From: Cinclus cinclus
Taxonomy: Eukaryota; Chordata; Aves; Passeriformes; Cinclidae
Direction of reading: 5' to 3'
Length of the DNA: 64,000 nt
Assembly: GCF_963662255.1 (NCBI RefSeq)
Contig: NC_085050.1
Location: 21,810,131 to 21,874,130, forward strand
Positions 48,221 through 61,881 of this stretch are shown in pieces; position 1 is the first letter of the stretch; every line of letters begins with the position of its first letter. A model generated the notes under the pieces. The model was not told the DNA's origin. It searched no databases and saw nothing but the letters and a program-made list of their open reading frames with translations. A program made the position numbers and the translations under genes.

Positions 48221-50270
48221 TGTGTATCCATGTTCTACAAAATGCATTTAGGTACACCAAGCATTGCTTTTGTACCTGCATGCTTCCAAATTGATCTTGC
48301 TATGTCTTCAGCAGATGCAAGCAGGTTATTTTATAAGCTTACAGGTACAGATGCAATTAAGGGGGCTGTAGACTAAGCCTATGCATCGGGCCTCAGCAGC
48401 AGTTAAGCATGCACTGCCAACTTTAATGTCCTGGGGGAATAAGAGAAGGCTGATTGTTCTCCTGTATGAACAGCACAGGTAGCTCATTAATGGAGCTGCA
48501 CTGCCGGTTTTGTCATTCTGCTCACAGTGCCGTAGGCAATAGTGACAAGAATGAAACTTAAGAAAAACTAACAATTCACAGACCCTGTCAAAACCCATTA
48601 CTGTGACTGGAGCAGGTCTGTATCCCATCACTATCAGCTATCAGAGCTCAAAAAGGCTGGTAAGTTGGCATGTATCTCAGCCTGGTGGGTAGTCAAGAGC
48701 ACCAAAATCTTTCTGATGCTTCAAAATGCAGCTGATTCTGACAGGAGAAAAAGAGAAATTGGAAAACTAATGGTAAAGGAATAAATCTTAAAACATAAAA
48801 CCAAATTTAAGATTGTGAAGGAAATTGACCGGATATTTCTTGAATCTTAATTCTTAAGTTTCTCACACTGCTGTATTTATTATAGATGAATTGTAGGAAA
48901 AATCCACAGTGCTACAAGCTGCGGTTAACATACTGCTCCAAGTCTATAATCATTATCCATCAAGTAATATAAGGTAATTTATTGTACACTAAGTGCTTAG
49001 TATTGCTACTTTTACTTCTAGAAATAGCTTTGGCTCATTTGGGCAATATATTCTACTTTTGATTAAAATAACTGCTTGGGACTTGACTGATGTGAGACTT
49101 TAAACAGATAGCAATTGCCAACCTGGGTTGCTCATCAAAAGCTGGCATTTAGAAAAAAAATAGTTAATTCACTGAATGAAAAGCTTTGTGCTCTGTGAAG
49201 AGCTGTGATGCACAACACTGTGACTAGACATGACTGTCATTCTATACCATGGAGACCCAATGATAATGTGCTAAGACAAAAGAATTTTAATTACACCAAA
49301 TTCAGCTATAAGGTATCTATTTCTTGTATTATCATCCAGAATAGATGGAAAGAGCAAGTACTGTATACAGTGACAAAATTATCATAATAATTCTTCCTCA
49401 GAACTCTGAATGCCAACATATTGTAAATTATGGCTGCTCAGAAGCAGGCCATCCCTTGACCCTAATTATTTCATTTTATTGTTCACTGATACACTTGGAA
49501 AATAATTAGACCTTCTAATCTATTTGGTAATAAGTAGGAATAATTTCACTTTTGCCCTATGAACTGCTTTTTGTAGGAATATTAGTGACTGCCGGTGGGA
49601 AAGGCCTTCTACTCTCCTATAAAAATCTCAGGTTATAGGGTAGCAGCTGAGGTAGAATGGTACAGCTTCATGTAATTTTGTAATAATTATAGATCATAAT
49701 TACAAGGCTGTTATTCCACTGTTCTATAATTTTCCACATATCTTAATGAGATTGTAGATTTCAGTACCATCTCTTTAGGAATGCCTATAGATAACTTTAC
49801 TCATTCAAGTGTTTTAATGTGATCAGTTCAAGAACTTAAATACATGCAAACTTCTGCAGAACTGAGACTCAACAGCCTCATTCTATACTTAAAATGAACG
49901 TGAAAAACAACTTTTATCTGGAGTTTAGGGAGCAATATGTCACAATTATGTATAAACTATCCTTTTAAAAACTGTGAATAAAACAATCATAAACCAAAAG
50001 AGAAAATAAGAAGGAAAATGAATTTATAAATATGCTTTGGTAGAGGATATTTCATTTTACTTCTACGTGTTCTGATCTGAGCATGTTTGTGTTGCATTTA
50101 TATAATTTAAGTTACAATAAGACTATATTACAAGTATATACTACACGGAAATTAAGGTAAGAATTTAATTTGCATTTCACCAGGATTTACACAAAAAAAG
50201 TCTAACAAACCAAGAAAGCCATCTCCAATATGGGATAAATTACTGGATTTTAGTTTTTATTTTTTCATTG
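48221..50270. other. Unique AT-rich non-coding DNA
   Basis: No gene or repeat recognised. The 101-codon minus frame at 48326-48631 resembles no known family. Confidence 0.55.
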
Positions 50271-50312
50271 AAACTAGGTGATCTTTCAACCCGAACCATT
50301 CTATGATTCTAG
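50271..50312 (+). mobile_element. CR1 LINE 3'-terminal stub
   Basis: Only about 40 bp: 'aaactaggtgatctttcaac' runs into 'gaaccattctatgattcta'. Compared with intact termini, a short block (aaggtcccttcc-like) is missing from the middle. It retains a clear CR1 terminal octamer. Confidence 0.78.
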
Positions 50313-51610
50313 AATTATTTTATATGAATAGCAATAATTTGTTCAGTATTTCCTGTACAATACTCTGACCTCAGCTACCTGTGTTAACCCTACTAAGGGT
50401 TAACTTGCCAACTTGAAACTTGCCAACTGCATTAGTTAGGATGAGAACTTTAAAAAGGCTTAAATAAAATGAGATTTTTCTCTTATTTCACTGGAAAAAA
50501 AGGGTTAAATAAATGTTTAAAGAAATAAATGGTTGAGCAAGTCCTTAAATGTCAGGAGGATGACATATGTTTTCCTACAGGAGAAATCTTAGCAAGAAGC
50601 AATTGCAAATTTCTGAAAACTATTTACAGAGGAAGGTCATTGCTTTCCTTACAATAGCTGCAAATATAGCCAGTGAAAACAGGCATGGCTTAGCCTACTT
50701 AAGGACAGCATTTGATTGGGACCTACTGAAAAAAAGAGACAGAAAAGAAACAGAAAAGAAATAAGAAAGGAACCACTGCCTGGCTTACTGCTATACATGT
50801 CAAGGATTTCTCAGAAACTGCCAGTTGAAAGAAGAAGAACCCATCGCAAATCCACTAAAAGGAAAAAATGCAAGAGAACAGAACATATTTTAAAAGATTT
50901 GCTTGGCCAGAGTCATGTCTTAATTAAAGAAAATAAGAGAGCCCATAGTAACATACAGCACTCCGTAGCTACCATGCATCTCAGAGGAATTACTCCATGT
51001 ACAAATCAATATCTGTCTGCCCTCACAGAATAATGCAGGTGGTTTGACAGAGAGTTAAATGCTTTCTGTAATGAGCTCAGAGCCACTGACATTTTAATTT
51101 GAGTTAAAGCTATTTCAGGACCTCTTACCAGAAACTTTTCAGTACTGAAGAAATATAAAAGTACTTTTCATCTCTCTTTTCAATAAGGGTGAAGTGAAAA
51201 ATTTTCTTTAGCAGCTTTATCAACCCTCAAATTCTCCAACAAAATCTTGGAGCATAACTGACCCCATCCTGAATACAGGTTTAATTTTCCATACTTACCT
51301 CTGGAAACTTGACACAATCAAGACATAGTGGATTACTGAGCAAAATCTTTTACTCACATGCTATAACCCCAGAGCATCCATGGATCTTGCTGACCAAGTA
51401 CCTATGTGCCCTGCAGAGTCACAATGGATCCAACACTGTTCCACATCAGTTGCAGTCATTGTCCAGTCAAGCTACATGTCTAATGCTCTGTTGCAGGGGT
51501 AAGCAGATAAACAGACAAATGTACCTTACTAAGTCACATTAAAAGGAACAGATAGAAAGCAAAATCTCCCTGAAAAATAGGAAAACCTCTTTCTGAATTA
51601 GCTTCTACTA
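50313..51610. other. Unique non-coding DNA with a small inverted/direct repeat cluster
   Basis: The hairpin and 15-bp tandem at 50383-50430 sit just downstream of a CR1 stub. A 105-codon lysine/arginine-rich plus frame (50716-51033) reads through purine-rich DNA and is not recognised. Confidence 0.5.
50383..50430. repeat. 9-bp-stem hairpin followed by a 15-bp tandem duplication
   Basis: gttaaccct (50383-50391) pairs with agggttaac (50396-50404) around the loop acta. Overlapping its end, aacttgccaac occurs at 50402-50412 and again at 50417-50427, a period of 15. Confidence 0.8.
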
Positions 51611-51655
51611 TGATCCTTGTGGGTCTCTTCCAAATCAGAACATTCCATGAAAGTT
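51611..51655 (+). mobile_element. Probable CR1 LINE 3'-terminal stub
   Basis: 'tgatccttgtgggtctcttc' followed by 'caaatcagaacattccatga' resembles the 3' end of the CR1 type seen at 33085-33143 ('gattcttgctggtcctttcc', 'ggatattc'). It is short and diverged, so a chance resemblance is possible. Confidence 0.5.
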
Positions 51656-53867
51656 AAAGGTTCTGTGAAAGCTATCCAAGACATAAACTCAGAGCTTGTG
51701 CATGTGTCCCTGAGAATTTGTACACTGTTTCTGAATTTATCTGCCCCTATATGTTTTCAGGTTACTAGGGTAAAATAGGATATACTCTCCTTGTCCTAAG
51801 TCACGCTGTTTAAAAAATCAAGCAAGCTAGGAGATGACCACTGCCCTCCAAATAGAAAATAATACCTGCTATTCACAACTGGTAGCGGTAGGAACCAGGA
51901 GAAAAGATTGATACAGGTGAGTGACAGAGAAAAGAGTAGGTTTTGGTTTTTAAATGCTTGCTTACGTATAATTTAGAATTTCAGAAAATGCTGAACCATG
52001 ACACTTGGACTCCCTATTTGTTTCTTCCCAAGTGTCTTCTTATAGCATTCCCTCCATTTTTTTTCTTTAAGAAATATAGCACAAGTCCCAGCAAGCCACA
52101 GATTAACTATTTCAATAAAATATACATCTGGGACTGTTTAGGACTGAGATTAAGAAAAGCAAACCATATCTCCAGCAGCTATCAGTCAAATATTGTCAAG
52201 ATCTGCAATCCTTAAGCCTCAGCAACTGTTGAAGACACAGGACACATTAAATAGAGAGATTTGTAGATACCCCTTCTGCCCAGTCCTTGAGTCCAACAAG
52301 CACGAGGCAGCTCTAACCTAGGAGCTGGGTAACCATGCCAACACAGCACTATGGTGAAGATAATGCCCTGGTTCTTAACAAGATGTATTAGCTCACCTCT
52401 GGCTTTCCCTCATCTTAACATAGCCATTGCCTGCCTTGTTTTCATCCTGCAGGAGAGAAGGACACATGGTGACTGCTCTCAGATGGCAGACACTAAGATT
52501 TTCCTTGTTCTTGAGTAGTTTATTCCAGACAGTAACTAGCCTAGATCCACAGACTGCAAAAAAACTATTGCTGTTATGGTGTTTAGGATTTGATTTGCCA
52601 GCAGCTCTAGGAATGAGCCTTAACAGTGCTTTGAACACTCACCTGGTGTGAAGAACCAACTTTTTATAAGTTTTCTTGGTAAGGCTATCAGATAAATATT
52701 TAAAGCTTAAATATGCTTATAATCTTATAATGGTAGTATTCATTAGAAAATTTGCATAAGCAATATTTTAATACAGCAAAACACATGGAATTTCACTCTT
52801 TTTTTAATTCCCTAAATTTAACATTGTCAAATTACACATGAGGTTGTGTAATATTGTGTATACGTGAGCTACCCAATTTTAAAAAAATTCAGAAGGGTTC
52901 TTATATTTAATTATCATATATTGATGTTCAAAGATGAAGAAAATCAGATACAAATGGCTCTTTAATATATGAATGATTAAAGAAAAATTCTTGTTCATTA
53001 GCTACTTGAACATTATAGCTCTAAGAGAAGGTCCTTTGAAAATAGGATTTTAATTTGACATGCGGAAAAAACATAAAAAGAAAAATTTGTAAACAATTAT
53101 AAACAATTATTTATCTTCTGTATGTTCTTAATACTAATATAAAATATTCCTCCTTAAAGTATCTAGAAATATTGTATAGCACATTATAAATTAAAAATGC
53201 ACCAAATTAATTGTTTTTTTTAAAAAAAACAACTGAAACTAGGAAGAAAATATTTTATGCATTGATATTGAAATTCTAATACTTTATGCAGAATAATTTC
53301 TTCTTTTTAATTAGACTAAATTCAAGAGAGCACGTAAACTAAAATGAAAGCAACATATTAGGGGTCAAAAGTAACTCCTCCAGTAACTGTCAGCATAAAC
53401 CCAATTTCTGAAGGAACCAAATTGTCCCCATGAGTCAAAAGAAAGAAAAAAGGCCTTCAAGAGAATGAAAATAAGAATATGAAGCCACAGCCACTTTTTT
53501 TAGAGCAAAGTTGTTCAGTTCACAGTATCAAATATAATCCCTGACAAAAGAAAAGACACATTCCTTTGGACTTACCTTTAAGTACAGTATATATCACAGC
53601 AAGTATAAACATAAGCAAACAACACCATAACATACATTTAAGTAAAGATCTGATTTCTTCTCCTAAGAACAAAGAATAAGCATGACATTTGAAATGTACC
53701 TGGATAACTGAAGTTGAAAACAGCGCAGAGTTTGGGTAAGATCAAACATGGTGTTTACTGGTCACTATTCACACATCGATGCTTCAGACTCTGCATGCTC
53801 TCAAGACAGAGAGAATGCTGTTTATCAAAGTTATTGGCAATTGAAGCTTCAACACGGTGGATTACCA
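51656..53867. other. Unique AT-rich non-coding DNA
   Basis: No gene or repeat family recognised. 52250-52650 is somewhat GC-richer, with paired 74- and 81-codon frames on opposite strands. 53050-53300 is extremely AT-rich, with the 22-bp palindrome at 53211 and a 10-bp tandem aaacaattat (53091-53110). Confidence 0.55.
53211..53232. repeat. 22-bp perfect palindrome, ttg-T8-A8-caa
   Basis: A run of eight T meets a run of eight A, flanked by ttg and caa, giving full self-complementarity with no loop. The surrounding 250 bp is very AT-rich. Confidence 0.9.
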
Positions 53868-54090
53868 GTGAATGGCTGAGCTTGGAAGAGACTACTGAAG
53901 GTCATTGGGTCCAAATCCCCTGCTCTAGCAGGGCCACCTGCAGCCAGCTGTCCAGGACCACATCCAGATATATCCAGAATATCTGCAAGGAGAGAAGCTC
54001 TGCAAAGTCCCTGGGCAGCCTGTGCCATTGGTCACTCAACCTCACAGTAAATGATGGACCTGCACCCACAGAGACCAGAAGCACTTCCTT
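53868..54090 (-). mobile_element. CR1 LINE 3' UTR fragment
   Basis: Antisense CR1 on the plus strand: 'cttggaagagactactgaag' (53880), 'ggtcattgggtccaaatccc' (53900), 'ctgctctagcagggccacct' (53920), 'caggaccacatccagat' (53953), 'gtccctgggcagcctgtgcc' (54007) and 'cactcaacctcacagtaaa' (54032). The terminal octamers are lost. The 148-codon plus frame that crosses this copy is antisense to the element and not a gene. Confidence 0.92.
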
Positions 54091-55439
54091 GTCCCACCAT
54101 TTACAGCTGCGGTTGACAGGTGAAAAAACCTGCACCCTTCGAAGAGTATTATTTACTTGAAATATTCCATGTTGCCACAAGACCACAAGGCATCAGTGGG
54201 CACATATTTGACAGTATCACTGAACTGCATCGTTCTCTTTTGTGCTTCTCTTTCCCCCTCCATTTCTTTTGATCTATATTCTTCAGACTTTTGCTGGTAA
54301 GTTGCTCAGATACATTAACTGTTTTCAGTACTGATCTTTGACATGAAGTTAAGATCCATCCTGCCAAATTCAGCCTTATAAAACACCAGTATCTGAATAG
54401 TTTATTTAATGGTTTATTACTTAGTAGCTGAAAAGCTTCAGAGCTTGTTATTTTCTCTTTTATCATCTGTTTGTTGGATAATTGTGTCTGTAGATTTATC
54501 ACTTCTCTGGTTGTTCCCTTTATAGTCCCCAGTCCTTGACCATTTAACTTAATGAGGCAGATATTCACGTTTCAAATATCATTACAGATTTCATCAGAAA
54601 CACACCTTGCCTAAGAACAACTTCCCAGTTTGAGAACTGTAGCCAAAAAAACCCTCAAATCAATCACAAATTAACCAAACCCAGAGAGAAGTACATTTCT
54701 AAACTAGCAAAGAGAATTGAAAAGGGTGAGAAACTTGAAACCTGAGAATACTTACAATGTTATTTGAGTTAGAATAGTCTTCATAACACTGTTTTATTGC
54801 TGAACTGAAACTGAACTATGCTTATTTTGATGAATCAAGGGGAAAAGTGTCAGACAACTCCAAAACTAGGAAACTAATTTGTCAGCATAAATTCTATTCA
54901 ACACAAGGATAATGTGATAAGCAATGAAAACACACTCATTTTTTGTAGAAGTAAGAAATAGGTAGCAGTTCAGCATTTACCATGCAAAAGCTTGAAAGGA
55001 ATTTGCACTACTAGAGAGCATAGATGCTAAAAAATGCAAATCAACTTCTCATTTTCCCAAATCGGAGGGAGATTAAATTTGTCTAAATTATAAGCATGGC
55101 TGTTTTAGATGACATATCAAAAGCATTTTATCCATTATCCATTTATGATAAAATTACACTGCTGTTTGCATAAAATATAACAATTTGCAATACATTGTTT
55201 CACTCATAAGCACCTGACAGAGAAACAATTTTGTTATCAAATTATAAAAGGCATAACAATTTTCTGCCATCTTTTTTTATATAATCAAAAAAATACATTC
55301 TGGCAAAAAATTTAGATTTTTACGTTCTAGAGGAAAAAGTATTTCTTTTCTGTAAATAATATGTTAATCAGAGGAATTAATAATCTGAGAGAAGCAGATT
55401 TACAGTCACCGTGTTAATGTGCCAGCTCACATGTTAACC

Positions 55440-55467
55440 TATCAGTTCATATCTCTCTGAACTGATA
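55440..55467. repeat. Perfect 10-bp-stem hairpin with 8-base loop
   Basis: tatcagttca and tgaactgata are exact complements around the loop tatctctc. Confidence 0.85.
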
Positions 55468-56710
55468 AATTGCCAATTTCTAGTTCTTTTTTGTGATTAT
55501 ATTTTGACTTAGTATTTGCCTTTTTTCTCTTCTACAATAGATGGGATTGATGATATACATTCTTTCCAAAGGTTAAGACAAAAGGATTTACTGTTCAGCT
55601 TGAAAGAATAGTTATGAAACACTTACTTTAAGAAAAATTAAAAACTAGTTTGGATTTAAGAGATGCGTGGAGTTCCAGGTATGTGGACTTCTGCAGCTAC
55701 CTGGACCTTTAATAGGGTAAAAGTTTCTTCCTCTCCCTGGCTACCAAATCCCTTGTAAAGACTATGACACTTCTTTTATTTATTTGTAATATCATCAAGT
55801 GGAAGAAAACTAAAAGCTTAAAAGGATCTGGAGGTCATTCAGTCTACTGTTACTCTACCTTAGCTGAACGATTTTGAAACTTAATTTACATATTAATAAA
55901 TTTTACTTCACTGTTAAAGAGAGATAAAAGCAAGAAATCAGATTCACTCCCTTCTTCCATTGATTTAAAACTTTCCTTCAATGGCCAAAAAAGTGCCAAA
56001 AATTGGTATTTCTGAGAGCTTATATTGGCTAGCAGTCCACAAACAATAAGTGTAGAAAGACAACCAAGTTCATGAACCAGCTCCACCTATTCAAATCATT
56101 CCAGATGTTTGTGCAATTTGTAGAAAATCATTCCAAATGCTTCTCCAAATTTAAGTCAATTAAACATTTCTGTATGAGAATAGGAACTACTGCGATGGCC
56201 AAGAAGCCTTATGCCAAAGAAAATCTAGGATTCAAACAGAGAAAATCACAACTCTTGAAAAGGTAATTACCAGCTACTGTGAAGTGCTAAAGTACTTCCC
56301 TTCTATTAATATCCAGAAAAGCTTCACTTTCCCAGAAATCTCTATAAAATTGCAGCTTCTATATGCTCATTATTAATTTCAACTGCTCTGAAATCAAACA
56401 TTTCTAACAACAATACTTCCAACTCATCATAGGGATGAAACAGATCAAAACAGAATAACATGATCATACTAATAAAAATGAGAAAAATACATGAGTGCTA
56501 TGTATGAATACCTTTTCCCCCCATAACATTCTCTGAAAGACCAGCCCTTAAAAAGTCTTAAAATAGTAAATCCCCTTCATAAGTTGAGCAGAGAGAGAAG
56601 CTGTTCCAGGCAAAGCAGAACATGTACATAAGTGTCATTTTCAGTGATTATTCTTCATGGGATTTGTATAATTTGAATCATCTGTGATTTATTTATTTTT
56701 ACTACTGCCT

Positions 56711-56863
56711 AATTTTTTTTTTAATAAGTTTTTATTTAGTGGTTTTTAACGTAAAGACAAAATTATATTTCTGATATTTTGTGGTTATTCCTAATCTCAT
56801 GTGCAAATCATCAGGGGTTTTTTTATGTTTCTTTCTCTTTTTTTTTTAGTTTTTTTATTTTAT
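56711..56863 (+). repeat. T-rich low-complexity zone
   Basis: Several T runs of 6-10 bases interrupted by short A or C/T segments, strongest at 56818-56863. Confidence 0.7.
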
Positions 56864-59800
56864 AAATGTCTTCCATTCCAGCTAGAGGACTTCTGGAATG
56901 TCTGATATTTTCTCTCTAGGTGTTTACTTCCTGAAATCGCACTCTTACTGATCTTCACTAAAATTTAAAATAATAAATAGCAAGCCTGTATTAGAAAAGC
57001 TAATTGTTGAGATGGACATCTTCATAAATTCCTTAAATAATTTCCTTCAAATTTCAAAAACATTACCAAAAGATCTGGCTGCAAGGTTATAATCTAATCA
57101 GGCTTACAGGCATCTAAACTTATATGACCTTCTTGATTACAAAATATTGTTTTCCTGCTGAATTACAATATTTCCATTCTTCCAAAGGAACTTTTAGTAG
57201 CTAAGCATTCTTACTGGCCTTTTCATTTAAGGTAGTAATACATGATATTTTTATTTTCCTCCATCCTTGTCATTGTATGGAACTGAGATAGTGCTTTTGT
57301 TCAGATGTTTAAGGAAACTTTGGGTTACTATCTAATATACTGATTTACCTGGAAAAGTAAGGCATACTGAATTTTAACTAAAATGAGATGCCTTAATACA
57401 CCACTCTTTTTTCTTAAGATTTTCCAGACAACTAAAATCTTTACCTTTAAATCTAAGCCAAGAAGACCTATCATAAAATCTCATGTCTCATATATTGTGC
57501 AATATTTACTATTAATATTTGTTAGTCTGTAGCAGTTAGAAGATCCAAACAGGGATGACAGTTGTGCACAAAAGACAATCTGTTTTCCAAAGAGCTGAAA
57601 ACACATATTTTTAATTTAATCAAATTTGTTATTTTAAACTCTTGGCATAGACCACTGAGACTCTCACAAAAGCCAGAAATGAAACACATCCCAGCAGGAG
57701 AAGAAAAGCAAAGGGAAGAAGCAAGGATGCCTGAAGGAGTATTCACTAGAAAGTTAAGAGGTTGGGCTGTCAAAGACAGGGTAAGAGCAAGAAATTAGAT
57801 TTAATGAAACAGAGAAAGAAAACCACGCAAAGAAGTGATGACTGCTTCAATTTCAAGAATCATTCAAATGCAATGCATCAGCTGTAACATTATTATATGA
57901 GAACAGATTATATGAAAACAGATGGATAGGAAAAACTTGATGGAATAAATTATTTTATCCATATCATGATTTTCTATCATGTCCCTTGCTTACCCAGACT
58001 CGGAGACCTGTCAAAATATGTTTTGGCTTCCTTCTCCTTATACAGTGTTGGTTAAAGAGTGTTTGTGAAGAGGAGAAGAGGATAATGCTGCTGAGAGGTG
58101 GGTAGCTGCACCTTGTCCTGAATTGATCAGGCTGCTTTGTTCCCTAAGATACACTGCCAAGTTCAAAGAGGTATTTACTCTTACAGATTTAAAAGATTTA
58201 ATTTGTAGTTGTCAGTTTACACCTGCTTCTAAGTTCTTTCAGGACCAGCAGCTTGGCTGTTGGGGATAGAGTGTGGAGTTACTATAAAGACAGACTTCTC
58301 AGATGGTCTGCACAGCTTGCAGATTGTGGACCTGGGGACACAAAATTTGAGACATCCGCCCACACATCACCATGCTCTGTTTTAAGTGCTGGGCTACAGC
58401 ACAATCTGAGTAAATTATTCAGTCCACTGGTTTACTGTGCATGGATTTCTGAGACACTCTGATATAATGAGTTGTTATTTCAAAGTCCCCAAATGTATCT
58501 CAAATATTTTGGGGGTTTTTTTGCATGAGCATAACTCCCTGGTTACACACAATTTCAATTTTGTATGCTACAAATTGACTTTAATCTTCAAAGTTACTTT
58601 TAAGAAACAAAGTCAGAAGCAGAGAATTGACACAGTACAAGCAGCAGCAGTAGACGTAATATGCCTCCTACAATAGCATGAATAATTGAAATTGCCCTAT
58701 GACAGATCTTGTGCCACTTGACTTCAGACAACCAGTTCCTTGATTATCAAATCATGATAATAAATGCAAGGCCCATTCTTTTGCCTGGTGCAGTTTTATA
58801 TCTTTTCCTACTTTTCTACTGATGCATGAAAAGATCAGAGCTATAAAGATGAAATACATTTTTTGAGACTTAGCCAGCTGCTGCTGGCTTTGGCACTGCT
58901 ATGCAATAAGCAAAACTCATTTGAAAAGAATGATTCTTAAGAATGATAAATGCATGATATCCAAAAGAAAAATTCAATGCAATCTTTTTCACACAGTTAT
59001 ACATATCTTTTCCGATTCTTAAAAATTAAATATTGAAGCAATAATCATATCTAGTGAGGTGGGAGAAAAGTTTTAAAGTCTAAGTTCCATCTCTGCTATA
59101 GTAAAACTACAAAATAATCAGAGCAAGAGGAATTCTCTCCTTTTTTTCTTCTTTGTTTCTGAACACTGAAAAGAGCATCATTTTCTCAGAAAGAGCATTT
59201 ATTTTACTGTCTCTACAAGAAAAAGGAAAGGTCATTAATCCTTAGCATTAATCATATTAAAAAATTAATTACCATTAATCATATTTAAAAGCCTTCAGGT
59301 GGTCAAAGTCTTCATAAGGTAGATTAGTATATATTGGTAATTCAGTAAAAATGGCAAATTTACCATAAGGCATTTGAGGGGGGGAAAAAATATCTACAGA
59401 GATCATTTCAATTTCAAACGTGATTTTCAGTCTATATGTCAGAATAAATGACAGCATTCTTATTTCAGATACTGCAGAATAATGATTACACATAGAAGGG
59501 AGAAAACCTTAGACACACATTTTAAAAAGAGAGACAAACCTAAGAAAATACCACTAGAAAATTAGTTTTAAATTAGTAATAATAGCAGTTTCAAATATTT
59601 CCTGTAGTGTCTGTATTTATCATAGTGCCTATAAAATAGTCTCTAGGTTGAATATTGTTTACTTCTTAAAAATCTAGAACACATTCTCAGAAATCTCAAA
59701 TTAGTATTTAACTACTATCCTTCTATTTTGCTGGCTGTACATTAAAGATTAAAGATCCCTTGATTGCCAAAATGGTTTCTGAAAATGTTCAGCTTAAGAT

Positions 59801-60018
59801 GAGCACAAGTTTACAAGGTCTGGTATTTCAATAACAACCTGAAGCATTTTGGTAAAATTATGAAATATGTCACTTAGTCATGAATTATTTATATAAATAA
59901 TGCATTATATTTTTATTACAAAACATTTTCACCTCCCTGTATGCCAGATGGCTCACCCAGTTTTGGGAGAAAATATGAAACATGCATGTTTGCAAAGATA
60001 GAGCAATACGTGGTCCAT

Positions 60019-60045
60019 AAAAAAAAAAAATAAAATAAAAAAAAA
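60019..60045 (+). repeat. A-rich low-complexity run
   Basis: A12, then TAAAAT-type interruptions, then A9. No retroposon body is recognised upstream on either strand. Confidence 0.85.
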
Positions 60046-61881
60046 CCAACTAACCAACTTGATAAAAACATTTTGCATATGCAGGCTTGACCTACTATAT
60101 ACACTTATATACTTCCTCTCTTTTTCCCCCTCAGCCTCAAAGGTCACTGGGATCCCTCCTTCCTTCACTCTTTCCTCCACATGGATGTAACCACCATTCC
60201 TGTTGTGAATGTTGTGAACAAAAAACCCAGAAAATTCTTTTATTTCTGTGAAACTTTGATATTACTTTAATACAAACTACCAGCCTACATTTCTGCATTG
60301 TGATAGACCTACAATATGACAGACAGAAAAAAAAATATTTCCAAGAGAATTATTTCCTCTGTGATGCATCTGCATTGATGCAATTTCCACTGGAAGACTG
60401 CACTGCATTTATTTTGTACCTCCTAGAATAACCCAAATACCCTTCAAGTCTGGTCTAATTGTTCTTTCCAATATCTCTCAGAGCTTAAGATCTAATATCA
60501 TGTTTTGTTATGATTTCAGTGACTACACATCCCCATGTGTGCATTTAAATTCCTTGCTTCATCCATTATACAACCAACAAAACCTCAACATTCTAAATAA
60601 ATCCCTTGTTTTCCATAATGATTTGAAAACAGTTCACTTTCTACTCTTATATATCACTGAACCTCACATCTACCTAAGGACCATATGAGGCTACAAAAAG
60701 TTTTCCTATACAAATATACTTTCTGAGAGCCCCACTAAAATAGCTGTTGATAGAATATTAGAGCAGTTCAAGAAGTCAGATTTCATTTTAGCAAAAGAAT
60801 TATCTCTATATAAATACTGAGCATTTTCCATCATTCTAATGAGCTCACATAATAGTAAAAAGCTAGTATTTGTCCAAGCATAATTAATTTTTATTAATTC
60901 TTGACTTTTAAAAAGCCTGCCTATTAGCTGTATCTTTTATTTACATTAGCATAAGCAATTAATAGTGAATATATTCCATCCTCTACCAAAAAGAATGCTC
61001 TAACAGATTGGCAATTAGATAAGAAGAAAACTGGAATAGTCCAACATTCAAGGCATGATGACAATCCAGAAGACCATCTTAGCTATTTCCTGATAAAAGT
61101 CTTCAAGAAGTTAATTGTGCAACACACCAAACTGTTATCATTTAGAAATGCCTTACGAACATTAGATATTGTAACTAAAAAGGACTTTCATTTACATGTT
61201 GGCAATTAGCCTTTGAAATCCTTCATAGGGAGGTCATACTGGGTAGGAAAGACAAACGATGAGAGCATAAGGAAAACATCAATAAACCATGTCAAAACAA
61301 GGTAATCCTTACACTGATACTCCCTGCTCTATTACAAAAAGATACAAAACATTTAAGACAGACCTTCACTTCCCAAAATTTTAGCTTAACCTCTCCGATG
61401 ACACTACTGCACAGAAATTTGAGAAATCTCAGGGAATTTTAAGACAAACTTTTTGAAGCCATGCTAAACCTGATCCAAATTATTATTTATAAAGCATCAC
61501 TGTTTTATTCAGAGGACAAAGACTTAGGAAAACATTAAAGTGATAAGTGTTGTGTGGCAGCCAAATTTTCATAACCTTTGTCTGCAACTACAATAATAAA
61601 AATACCCTTTCCTCAAGGATAAATGAAGCAATATAACTTTTTTTTTTTAAACCACGTATATCCAATGACTTATCAGACCACCACAGGCACCTGCTTTTCT
61701 GTTTTCCATATATAGCTCTTACCTAGATATAATTTTTCCCTGGGGCAGTTGAAAATCTCATTGCTTTGTCATATTAAGCACATATTCAACAGAAGAAACT
61801 ATAGGAAAGACTGTAAGCCTGTCCAAATTTTGTCTCGGTGTCTGAGGGGATGTTTGGTTCTTTGGATTTTGGTTTCTTTTT

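Noticed and set aside
50383..50404. aaccct/agggtt, telomere-like
   Set aside because: Only a single CCCTA-like unit on each arm; no TTAGGG array, so it is treated only as a hairpin.
50716..51033. 105-codon lysine/arginine-rich frame resembling a nuclear basic protein
   Set aside because: Basic residues arise from A/G-rich DNA; no domain, and composition is typical of chance frames in purine tracts.
53714..54160. 148-codon plus-strand open frame, the longest in the window
   Set aside because: Much of it is antisense to a CR1 3' UTR fragment (53868-54090), which is GC-richer and so poor in stops.
54149..54568. 139-codon minus-strand open frame
   Set aside because: No recognisable motif. A rough count of stop frequency at this composition gives about one such frame by chance in 64 kb.
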